Part shown: positions 54,095 through 63,663 of the stretch, piece by piece
How positions within the stretch are numbered: the stretch's first letter is position 1
Layout of the letters: each line of letters opens with the position of its first letter
NCBI GenBank assembly: GCA_001687465.1
Contig: LVLI01000040.1
Location: 1-64,000, forward strand
DNA from: Halocafeteria seosinensis
Taxonomy: Eukaryota > Sar > Bigyra > Bicosoecida
Length of the DNA: 64,000 nucleotides
Direction: 5' to 3'
Position numbers and translations under genes: made by a program
The notes under the pieces: model-generated
What the model saw: only the letters and a program-made list of their open reading frames with translations
Told to the model about the DNA's origin: nothing
Databases searched by the model: none

Positions 54095-56621
54095 ATGGGG
54101 TCCGAGCAGGAAAGACCTACCAGTTCCTCCCATGCCGGGGCAACACAGCAGCCAAAGAGGCCTGAAAGACCCAAGCCTGTGGCTAAATCCCAGTCGTCGG
54201 CAACGACCTCCGGGAGGCGGCGGTATGATCCTTTGCAGCAACAAAAACCTGCAGGTCCCGCTCAACCGACACATTTCGAGGAGGAAGATGAAGGAGGAAA
54301 ATCCAAGGAGAACGCGTACCCGGAGGAAGATGTCATGATGGATGAAGAAATGAACCACGGGGATGACAACAAAGACACGGAGCAACGCGGAGAACGCCAG
54401 AGAACAGATGTCCCGCGGCTCAACCTGACTCAAGGTGGTGGAAGCCAAGCGAGGTCTTCCTCAGCACGAGAGAGCCGAACAGGATGGAGGGAGTGGAAGC
54501 GCCCTTCAACACAGCATTCCATGACCGAGAGAACGGTCACCACTGGTCATCCCGTCGAGCAAAGAGGTCAACAGGATACTATTGAACAACTCCAAAATCA
54601 GAACGAGAACTTCAACCGCAAGATTGAGATGGAAAAGAGGCGAGCAGACGAACTTGACCGTAAAATGAAGGTAAGTGTTTGTACCTTAACTCCCTTCCAT
54701 TGAAAGCCATGCGCTGAATTGCCGGTGCAGATCTCTAAAGGGAAGTTGGACGATGTCCGCAAATCGCTGCAAGGAAGAGATACTCGAGAGGAGTCGCGCC
54801 GGCTAGAGAAAAATATCAAGATGGCCGAAAATCGCCTAGATCTTGCCAGGAAGAGGCTAAATGATCGGGAAGCAAAAAATGAAAGCATCAAAAAGGATAT
54901 CGAGAGCCTTCGACGGGATAAGATTCAACGCGAAAATATCGTCAACAAGACAGTAAGCCTGTTGTCCACCTTCAGAGCTGTTAATTTTTTTTGCTTATTG
55001 CAATAATTCTTGTGTTTTCAGAAAAGTGAAGTGGAACGGAAGAAGGAGGAGATAGAAAAGCTACAGGGTGAGTTACGGGAGCACAGTGACGTGCGAGATC
55101 GATGTGAAAAAGAAATCCAGGTATGTCTATTTCATAAGCTCCGGAGTAGATCGTACGATATAGTGTGTACATATTGGTTGTGCAGTACTTAGAAGCGACA
55201 ATTGAGCAAGAAGCGAAAGAGTTTGAGCAGAAATTCCAACAAGCGCTTGAGGAGAACGCTATGGAACAATCTCAACTTGGTTTCGAGCCTGTTCAGGAAG
55301 AAAGCATTGGCGAAGAAGACCTGTTTAAGCAGCTTGCTTCTGGGGATACGGGTACCGGTGCACAGCAGATGACCCTCGCTCAAGAGGCTACCCTTCGTCA
55401 TAAATCGGCGAAGCACTCATGGGAAAATGCCAAGCGCGAAACAGATAGAGCAGCATTGAGCAAGCAGCTGGACTCGTTCGAGAATGCTTTTGCCAACATT
55501 CAAGAACAGACGGGAATATCGAGCATCGACGAAATGGTAGACGCCTTTCAAAGCTCCGAGGAAAATAACTATTCTCAGATAAATATGATTAACGAACTGA
55601 ACAAGGAGATCAAAGAGCTGGAAGTAGAGAATTCTCGTCTGCGTTCTGCTGTTGGCGAGGCTGAAAACCACGGAGCAGTTACAGAGGAGTCCAGGCAAGA
55701 GGTGTACGAAGAAGCAGAAAGTAAGCTACAGACTCTGGAAAAAGTTACCCGGGAGCATGACAATCAAAATGAGAAGGCACTTCGACAGTTGGAGGCAGCC
55801 CGTCCAGGCATCCACTCCATCTTCCAGAAGGTAAGGAACCTGCGAAGGCTGGTTTTGAACCTGTTGTATCACGTTTCTTTGGATGTGATTTGTTGCAGCT
55901 GGCTTCGTCGTCTGATGATAGTCTCACCGAAAGTCTTGCTGCCACCGGCGTCAGCGACGGAAACATTATGCAGTTCCTTGGAATAATCGAACAGCGAGTT
56001 TCCGAACTGACTCACTTTTATGAGCTTACGCGTGGTGGTAAACCGCTCGCGGAAGTTCTTGATCAAATCAATGCCACCGAAACCAACGAGGAGACCGACT
56101 CACCACCCTCATCTCAGCGAATCGGCGGTACCTCCATTGCTCGAAAGCATCAACCGACGCTGAAGCCACCCCGAGCACCCTCTATCCAGGACGTTAATGA
56201 CACCGAAGAAAGCTCTGCTGCAAACGCATACAGAAATAGATTGCAACAGCAAAAGTCAGAGGCCTCCCATCTCTCGCGCGCTCGAGAATCGGCCCAGACG
56301 ATATTTGCCTCTTCTGCTGGTTTGACAAATAATCCGGAAGGATTGAATAGTTCTTTGCAGCTCCTTCTCGATCCCTCTGAGTCGAATCGAAAGAAAACTG
56401 CAGCCGAAAAGGCATCGAGCCTGGACCCGGTTGTGTCTCGGAAAGGACGCGGTCTTCGCAGCACGGAACAAGCGGCGAGGGAGGATGTTGTTCGCATTCT
56501 TAGGGGAGAAAGCAATCCTAAACACGAAGAGGCGCCTCATGGCGAGGATAAAATGGCATCCGCAACTTCTATTCGACCCGTCTCTGTCGCGGAACTACGT
56601 GGCTCTATGCATGTTCAATAA
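54095..56621 (+). CDS. ODAD1: Outer dynein arm docking-complex subunit (CCDC114/CCDC63/ODA1 family)
   Basis: This protein attaches outer dynein arms to doublet microtubules of the axoneme. Five exons join in phase: 54095-54670, 54731-54952, 55022-55120, 55186-55830 and 55899-56621, giving 754 aa. The first 165 residues are disordered and Pro/Gln/Ser-rich. Coiled coil then runs from about 165 to 520. The family signature lies at about residues 400-440 (FANIQEQTGISSIDEMV, then NNYSQINMINELN). A second lies near 535 (NIMQFLGIIEQRVSEL), matching the conserved M.YLGIIEQR of the docking-complex family. The last 200 residues are polar, Ser/Thr/Pro-rich, with ERAS-type and basic patches. With SPAG17 it proves a motile cilium. 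It sits between, and convergent with, the two sedolisin genes. Confidence 0.87.
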
Positions 56622-56769
56622 TCGATCAATAATTTACTTTTCCGTATGGGTTAGACAATCATATTTATGCATCTACTGCGTCCTTATTTACAACGAAGCA
56701 ACTCGTTTATCTTGCTATTCCTTCTCCGTTGCCAAATGTGTTGTCGCAGTATAGAACAAATGAATCATC

Positions 56770-58920
56770 TTAAAAGTTTCCACGGAGAGTCTTTCCCAAG
56801 TTGAGGACTTTCTGGGAAGGAGCCTTCAGTCCATCAATTGCTTGAAGAGCGGAAAGAAGGTTGGCTACGTTAGGTGTTCCGAGACCAGTGGTTGCATCCC
56901 AACCTGCAAATACAAAAATGCAAAACTTTTTAACGAATGAAACGGGCATACAACACTTGTGTAATGCACTTACCTTTGGTAGCAGTAAAACCAGTGCTGC
57001 AGCATTGTCCTTCGGTGCAGTAGTTGTTTCCAGTTGTAATGTCATTGAAGGCATTAGGGTGCTCTCTGGCGATCTTATATAAGAGAGGGTTGGCAAAGCC
57101 GATGGTTGATCTACCGTTCTCTACACGGTAGGCATTTAGCAGACCGATCACTCCAGCGAAGACAGGGCACGATGCGGAAGTACCATCTACTTGAGCTTCC
57201 TGGCCGTTGAGTTCAATGTAATAAGCATGGCCAAGAGCAGCAACATCTGGGTATCCACGGCCTCCGCTGTTGTAGTCGTTAGATGGTGGGACGGCTCCTT
57301 GGGTGTTGATGTAGGTGTTGACCTCGTTAGTCTGGTAGTCGGGGGTAGAAGCGTAGTTCGAGAAACCTCCACCAGATGTGATCAAGGCTGCTCCACCCTT
57401 AGAGGTGCACACAGTTTCGGTACCTCCAGTAGCGCAGGATACTTCGTTACAGATGGGGGAGTTTCCTCCGGTAGTGACGCTGCTGAACATGGTAGCGCCG
57501 ACAGCAGTGAGGTAGGGAGACGACGCGGGGAAAGCGGGGTTGCACTTGGTGGCACTGCACCCAGCATCAGATCGGCCATGGGCTCCAGCATCACCGGAAG
57601 CGGCAACCAAAGTAACACCAGTTGCTCCGAGTTTCTGGAAGTTAGTGTTCACCTGGTTAACAAAGGCTTCACTTCCGCCTCCGTTGGAACAAGGCTCTGA
57701 GGAGGGAGCAATCTGGCATTGTTGAGCTTCGGACCATCCATAGGACATGGAGATGATGTCAGGAAGATCGCTTCTCTGTTTCTGGAGAGCTTGGTTGCTG
57801 AACTCGTACATCCATTGCTGTTCAGTCCAGTACCAGTTGTCGTTTCCTTCACCTACAGCTCCCAAGTACTGTACGTCCAAATCGGATTCAGCTCCAGCGT
57901 ATCCAGGGTTGAAGGGACCAATTTTGGTTCCAATGGTGAAGGAAGTGATACCGGTCTTGGAGATGAATGTTTTCAAGTCAGAGGGTAGGAAAGGAGGGTA
58001 GTTCTGGAACTCAGCGGCCGCCTGGCTGGTCCTGGAGCTTCCGCTTGTTTGGATGTTGTACACGTTGGTCAGCGTTTCGGGCACAACGGTGTATTGTTGT
58101 ACATCAATTTTACGAGATCTTCCGTAACGAGGTACTGGGAGCTGGGTCAATCCAGAGATGAAGTTCACCTTTCCTTGAAGCTCCTCAGGGAATGTGAATT
58201 TTCCGTTGATGCGCAATGCTACAGCTCCGGACAGTTTGTGTTGGAAGTCATGGACTTCGGTGTTGAACATAGCCTCGACTTCTTCTACGGTGGCTCCACA
58301 CTCAAGATGGCTCCAGAAGGCCTTGCATTTGGCTCCGTTCTGTTCGAAGTAGTTCCATACCTCCTTGAGAATGTGGGAAGGGGTGGCCGTCAAGCGGTTA
58401 AGCTCTTCGGGTTCCTTGTATTGTCCGTATTTTGGGCTGCAGTTGCAACACAGTAGAGAGGAATGTTGATTATCAAGTGCAGTGGTTTCGTTTCCCACAA
58501 CAGAGGAACGAGGCGTGATACCCCTAGGGTCCCGTTGTCCCTTTCATCGTCACTTCAACACAACCCCTCATGCTTTTTGTTATTTCTCTTCGAGAGGACG
58601 TGAGGGGAATTCCTAGGAATACCCTTTTTTGTTCCCTAGGATGCCCCCTTCAACAGTGCCCTGCCGAAGTGTAGCCCGCTGTGGGCGCTTTTTTCCTGCT
58701 CACTGCAGTGCATAACAAGAAAAATGTATAAACCAACATACCTATCGGGATCCGTCACCTCCTTGAAGATTTGATCCAACTTATCCAAATTGGACTCGGG
58801 AAGGGACACAGAGAAGGTAAGAATGGAGTTCTTGGGGGATCTTTGTTGAGCTACCCAGTCTGGGTTGGCCGCAGCCATGGAAGCCAAGCCCAATAAAGTT
58901 ACGATGCTAAGCACACGCAT
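56770..58920 (-). CDS. Sedolisin (S53) serine-carboxyl peptidase, copy 2
   Basis: This is the tandem paralogue of copy 1. Three exons are used: 58920-58742, about 58438-56974, and 56903-56770, giving about 590 aa. Exon 1 encodes the signal peptide (MRVLSIVTLLGLASMAAA) and pro-domain start. The catalytic Glu/Asp pair is in GAESDLDVQYL, the oxyanion Asp in AASGDAGAHG, and the Ser in VDGTSASCPVF. The extra third exon starts at GWDATTGLGTPN. Its 70-base intron is absent in copy 1, where the same residues are continuous. The protein lacks the short Gly-rich C-terminal insert of copy 1 (GKNTGPGG). Like copy 1 it should be activated by autocatalytic pro-domain removal at acidic pH. Confidence 0.9.
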
Positions 58921-59395
58921 GTTGACTTTCTTTTGTCCGTTTATCTTGGTCGATAAAGACTCGAAAACCTTGAAAGAAAAAAAAAAAGAATTTTTCGCCT
59001 TCCGCTCCGGATCCTAATAATCCCGAACCTTTCGCATCAACTGGCCAAACTTCAATTTTGTACCAGTTGTTGGTTGAAGTTGAAGTCAGAGCGGCAGCTT
59101 AACTTCGATAATGAAGTTCGATTGCGCAAAGGCTGCAGGAACAGCGGGCCCGTCGCTGCTTAACACGGGCGCATACCGCTCCTCGTTAAGAGGATGCGGT
59201 CAACTTCCCGGCCGGTGGGCTATCTGTCACATTTGTGTGTGTGTGCGCAAAACTGAACTGTTGAGGTGTGGTTGGGGATTTGGAATATCGAGCTTGGATG
59301 CAAGATGCGGAATGGATGGATGGATGGACGCTCTAGTGCTCCTACTAGTGTCCTCTGTTGAATAATGACTGGCTTAGCATGAGCCGTGGAGGCAC
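58921..59395. other. Intergenic
   Basis: This holds the sedolisin-2 upstream region, with an A-rich tract at 58974-58990. Further right are a GT run (about 59234-59246) and a short GGAT tandem (59310-59328). No gene was recognised. Confidence 0.4.
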
Positions 59396-59940
59396 ATCTG
59401 CTGACGCAGCGAAGGCTTCGCTGCGAAGCTTTTAAGGATTCATTATCGCGCCGTTCATGAAACGGCAGCACGTGATTATGAGAAAGACGGTGCTTGATAG
59501 CTGGTCAGCACCTGTGCATGAAGAGCGTGTCGAGGACTTTCGTGCCAACCCTGAGAATGAACTGCGACTTGTCGCAGAATTGAATGGCGAAATTGCCGGC
59601 TTTGGGGCGCTTGTAGTTGAGAAGAACGAACTGCGGGCTTATTATGTGGATCCGGATTGTTCCCGTCTTGGTGTTGGTCGCACTCTTGTTGTGGAGATTG
59701 AGCGCCAAGCGCTGAATGCTGGCCTGAATCACCTCGAATTCGACTCCTCGTTTACTGTGAAACCCGTCGCACTCTTGTTGTGGAGATAGAGCGCCAAGCG
59801 CTGAATGCTACCTCGAATTCGACTCCTCGTTTACTGTGAAACCCTTTTGCTTTTACAAGGCCCTGATAGATGATCAGCATAAACTGCGAAGCGGTGCTCG
59901 AATCGAGCAGCTCGATGCCATGTGTACGGATGTATATGGT
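59396..59940 (+). pseudogene. Bacterial-type GNAT acetyltransferase, decayed
   Basis: Pieces of one GNAT protein are read in three frames. RAVHETAARDYEKD (59430-59480) is followed one frame away by VLDSWSAPVHEERVEDF, NPENELRLVAELNGEIAGFGAL and the acetyl-CoA loop CSRLGVGRTLVVEIERQA. An 80-odd-base direct duplication follows: CGCACTCTTGTTGTGGAGAT starts at about 59679 and again at about 59768. The second copy lacks 11 bases, so the frame stops. The true C-terminus VKPFCFYKAL, QHKLRSGARIEQLDAM follows to about 59920. The intronless, bacterial-style sequence suggests horizontal acquisition, followed by inactivation through at least one frameshift and one tandem duplication. Confidence 0.7.
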
Positions 59941-60430
59941 GATAGCACCGCAAGGCGACCGATAAAACGTAAGAGCCGAAATGTTAAACTACCTCAATCG
60001 GAATCTGGAATCAGCAACTGAACCAGAGTTCGTGGCGCTTTCCGCTGGTACCTCTTGAGATAACAGCAGTTAGCAGTTTAGTGGTTAACGCAGAGTGTTT
60101 ACCTCACCTTTGGGAGACTCTTCATAGCTGCCAACCTCGACAACGCGAAGCAATAAATTCCTCCGCCTCTAACTGAAACAAATGTTTGGCGCCTATGTCT
60201 CAAACTCCTTTTCCGTCTTTTCCGACCATTTACGCGGCTATACATTCGTTTCTGACTTCTTTGATACCATTTGCATGTTCATACATCTACATGCTTTGTA
60301 GTTGTAGTTGAACCGGAAGAATCACCTTGAAACAATTGATACAGGCTTTTGTTTTTCAAAGGAGGGAAGTCCAGTGCTCTTGAGCATTTTCTACTCTTCT
60401 ATAGCTTTATATTACTGTCCTTTCATCACT
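59941..60430. other. Intergenic, upstream of eIF2-beta
   Basis: No gene was recognised. A pyrimidine-rich AT segment lies just upstream of the eIF2-beta ATG. A tRNA A-box-like string near 60078-60090 lacks a matching B-box. Confidence 0.4.
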
Positions 60431-61401
60431 ATGAGTGAAGAAGATAAGAACAAAGAGCAGGAAGTGGCTGCGTCCACCTCTCAGATACAGGATGCTGTAA
60501 GTGATATGTACCGAGAGCACATGCCGTGAATGGTTTTGCCATTCTACATGAAAAGAGCCCTTACTCTCCGTGTCATGGCGTATTTAGACTTATTCGTGTT
60601 CTTTTTCTTGGTTATACAGGATGTGCAAGCTATGTTTGATCCCTCCAAAAAGAAAAAGAAGAAGAAAGCCAACCGTAAAGAGCGTAAGTGGACTTCCCAG
60701 AAGACAGACACCTCCCCTCATGGTGTGCCATACGAGACTCTTTCCTTGTCTCCCTGAGCAGTGGCTGAAGGATTAGTACCAGAACAAGGGTTTTCCTCAG
60801 TTCCAGTCGAGTTTGCGCCAGACGTGGACGATGGAGAAGAAGAGCCGACGTATGAAGAGGTACGGGGTTTGTACTCGCTTTATCCTGTTTCCTGCGTGTG
60901 TGGTGAGTTACAGAGCATGGTTTGCAGATGCTAGAAAAGGGCTATAATGAAGTGCTGAAGAATAATCCTCAGTTGACTAGCAAATCACGCAAGAAATTGA
61001 AACCTCCTCAGGTTGCGCGAGTGGGTACTACTCGTACTGCTTGGACGAACTTTGGTGAAATCTGCGACTCACTTAAGCGCGATTTAAACCACGTTATGAC
61101 ATTTTACTTATCAGAATTGGGTACAACAGGATCTATTGATGGAAAAAGACAGCTCGTCATTAAGGGAAGGCTGCAAGCCAAGTATATGGAGTCCTTACTG
61201 CGCAAGTACATTAGCGAATACGTGACATGTCGAATGTGCCGGTCGTTGGAAACAGAGTTAACGAGAGAGCCGACAACTCGATTATATTTTATGACCTGCA
61301 AAACTTGCGGTTCAAACAGGTCGGTACAAGCTATCAGAACAGGTTTCCAAGCTGTTGCTCGAGGAGAAAGACGGCGCGCTCGAATGGCTGCTCAATCATA
61401 A
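60431..61401 (+). CDS. EIF2S2: Translation initiation factor eIF2 subunit beta
   Basis: This subunit of eIF2 brings Met-tRNAi to the 40S ribosome and binds eIF5 and eIF2B through its lysine blocks. Four exons, 60431-60496, 60620-60683, 60762-60859 and 60928-61401, join in phase to 233 aa. Exon 2 has a lysine run (SKKKKKKKANRK), the only K-box here. The core starts YNEVLKNN and contains the helix-turn-helix region (HVMTFYLSELGTTGSIDG, LVIKGR). The C-terminal zinc finger is CRMC...CKTC with 19 residues between pairs. Animal and yeast proteins are about 280-335 aa with three K-boxes, so the N-terminal part is reduced. The last 10 bases overlap the convergent pseudouridine synthase gene. Confidence 0.94.
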
Positions 61402-62708
61402 TTGGTGTTGTTTTGGTTGCTAGGGACTGTTGTATCACCTTCATTCTCACTATCATCTTCATCGACGAATTGAAATCGCACGCTCTTTGAACTTGAAACT
61501 GTACTATCTGTACCCTGCTTTCGAGCGTTTGTTTGAAGGCTTGTGGAGCACTGTTTATCCTCGTTGTGGAAACTAGTTTGAGCAAGTTCCCTCATTGCTT
61601 CCAACCGGTTCTGCGCCGTGGTATCTCCTGCCTTCATAGTATCTGCGATGAACTCATCCTCTTCTTCAGTATCTAGTGCACCTGTTTCTTCTGTATCTGT
61701 TGCCTCTTCCTCATCATCCAACAGCACGTCTACTGGTCGTGCAGCCTGTTGATACTCAATAAATTTCTGTGGTAGCGGGGCAGTCACATTTAACCGTATG
61801 TTCCGGACCTCCTTGAGAAACTTAACAGAATGAGAGTGCAGCATGACACGCTCAGCAGAGTTTCTCGCATGGATCTCCTCTTCATAGCCGTATAAATAAT
61901 CACCGACGATTGGGTAGCCCAAGTGAGAGAGATGAACGCGAATCTGATGGGTTCTCCCGGTGTTTAGCACACAGTCTACTACAGCATAGCCCTTCCCCTG
62001 AGCCACTATAGACACTACTGTGCGCGCCGTCTTGCCGTTGCCTGAGACTTTGAATTTCCACGGGTGATTATGATCCCGAGCGATTGGTCCTCGAACGGTC
62101 TTGAAATTCCAGGGTGGGTTACCTTGTACAATTGCTCGATAACGTCGCTCAACTGTACCATCGGTCCAGGCCTCCTGAAGATGTGGCATTAAACTGCGCT
62201 TCAGCACAAATACTGAAACCCCCGATGTAATCCTATCCAGCCGATGGATCATTTTAACAAAGCCGGGGAGTCCATTGTAGTGTAGCGCCAGTAGAGTTTT
62301 GACTTCGTGCTCCAGTGGGCTCTGTTGCTCTCTTGGCTCCTCTTCAGAGGACTCTTTTAGTTGGGATAGTTTTCCAACAGGCTTATTCACCGCTAGAAAC
62401 CATTTGTTGAGTTTGAGTACCTCAAAGTCAAAGTGTGCATTTTGCCGTGATTCGGCGTCTGGGACAGCATCCAGTGGGACTTCCACCACTTCGTACCCTT
62501 GCACTTCCTTGCTTAATTTTTTCGTTTTCTTTCCATTGACCGCGACTTTATTGTTGCTAATCAAATCCCGAGTCCGTCGCCGAGAAATCCCCGAAACATG
62601 AGCCAATGCCTTATCTAACCTCTGTGTAGCGTCCACAAGTGCTTCCGGAATGACATACCGACGCGTTCTCCGGGCGATGTTCACCAAGTGCGTCCGTAGC
62701 TGGCTCAT
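61392..62708 (-). CDS. RluA-family RNA pseudouridine synthase
   Basis: A single exon gives 438 aa. An S4 RNA-binding domain lies at about 25-85 (RLDKALAHVSGISRRRTRDL, VAVNGKK). The RluA catalytic domain follows: FLAVNKPVG, then HRLDRITSGVSVF with the nucleophile Asp in HRLDxxTSG, RRYRAIVQG, TGRTHQIRVHLSHLG and PIVGDYLYG. The enzyme converts specific uridines of rRNA, tRNA or mRNA to pseudouridine. S4 plus this core resembles the RPUSD/RluD type; organelle or cytosol location is not evident. The C-terminal 120 residues are acidic and disordered (EEEATDTEE, DEDDSENEG), an addition to the core. The start at 62708 (MSQLRTH) is the first ATG. Confidence 0.88.
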   Translation of the reverse strand: MSQLRTHLVNIARRTRRYVIPEALVDATQRLDKALAHVSGISRRRTRDLISNNKVAVNGKKTKKLSKEVQGYEVVEVPLDAVPDAESRQNAHFDFEVLKLNKWFLAVNKPVGKLSQLKESSEEEPREQQSPLEHEVKTLLALHYNGLPGFVKMIHRLDRITSGVSVFVLKRSLMPHLQEAWTDGTVERRYRAIVQGNPPWNFKTVRGPIARDHNHPWKFKVSGNGKTARTVVSIVAQGKGYAVVDCVLNTGRTHQIRVHLSHLGYPIVGDYLYGYEEEIHARNSAERVMLHSHSVKFLKEVRNIRLNVTAPLPQKFIEYQQAARPVDVLLDDEEEATDTEETGALDTEEEDEFIADTMKAGDTTAQNRLEAMRELAQTSFHNEDKQCSTSLQTNARKQGTDSTVSSSKSVRFQFVDEDDSENEGDTTVPSNQNNTNYD

Positions 62709-63060
62709 TCACTTGTCTTGCTGAAGCCACATTACACGACTCTTAAAATGGATAACTAAGCCACTCTCGACTCATTTAGGACGACAATTCTACCACTACC
62801 GGTAATGTGAAGCTCATGGCCAACTAACTTCACATGGTGTTACACCCGAAGCCATGAGTCATGACCCATGAGGAAGCGTACAACATTTGCCAAGTGTGTG
62901 GTGACACCACGATCTCAATGTTTTTACGCTACGGGAACTACGAGCCTTACATCTAGTGGAAACAGCTGGGGAGGGGTGTGCTGTGCCACCTTGTTTGCCA
63001 GGAGTATTGAGTATTGCAGGTACAACCGGTACAACCAGAACGTGGTATTGGCTATTGGAT
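62709..63060. other. Intergenic
   Basis: This is upstream of the pseudouridine synthase. Sequence at about 62918-62975 is partly repeated, with many changes, at about 63261-63316 (ACG-CTA-GCGAACTAC-type core followed by GTGAAAGCAGC-GGG). No gene was recognised. Confidence 0.35.
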
Positions 63061-63160
63061 GATCGTTGTACAGTGTTACGCTGGCTGGAAGTAGATGGAA
63101 AATTCACAATGGCTCCAAATATCTCGTTAGGGTCCAATAAATCCCAATAACCCTGCTCAG
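63061..63160 (+). pseudogene. GH28 gene fragment
   Basis: About 100 bases match the GH28 gene at 47849-49225. The translation LEVDGKFTMAPNIS is nearly identical to LEVDGNLTMAPNIS there, and NKSQ plus a stop replaces YKSQRPYY. Upstream, TTGTACAGTGTTACGCTGG corresponds to the SLYNVTL codons but is put out of frame by a 4-base duplication (CTGG). No other part of the enzyme is nearby. It is a shard of a second, lost copy. Confidence 0.7.
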
Positions 63161-63663
63161 AGTACAATGACACCTCGGACGAATACCCCCTCGTCGGTGG
63201 CACAGCGTTTCGCACATTGTATACAAGAAGCGTTACTCACTGTATTGTGACACAATGTTGTCAATGTTCCACGCTATGCGAACTACTAGCTTCTTGTGAA
63301 AGCAGCGGGGCTGACTGAACTTCGGGTGCTAAAGTCCGTCTTCATTGTGCAATCACGATTACCCAGAAGTTCATGAGTCGCCCAACACTGTGTTGGCATA
63401 TTCAACCCCATGAAGCTGTGCCTGTGTGATACTGAAGTATAGATTGCCGTAGTAGAGTCCTTTTAAGAATCTTGGACCCCGGTATCGGCGGTATGCTTCG
63501 TCGCATGAACTTCACGTGCACGACTCAAGAGCTGTGAGTCATGACCACTGACGCTGTTTGGATTGGTGTGAAAGGATAACACGAGAAGGAAGGAAACCCT
63601 CATTTGGTCAATATTCACATAGTGTGCCTCGCAATTAGCCAAACTGTCGTAGACTTGCAAATC
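63161..63663. other. Intergenic, upstream of second GH36 gene
   Basis: No coding sequence was recognised. It includes a diverged copy of the 62918-62975 segment. The right end should contain the promoter of the GH36 gene starting at 63664. Confidence 0.35.

Noticed and set aside
60070-60130. tRNA-like A-box string (TTTAGTGGTTAACGC)
   Set aside because: No B-box, acceptor stem or anticodon arm can be paired in the expected distance.
61334-61585. Additional minus-strand frame across the eIF2-beta/RluA junction
   Set aside because: It is a shadow frame within the acidic tail of the pseudouridine synthase.
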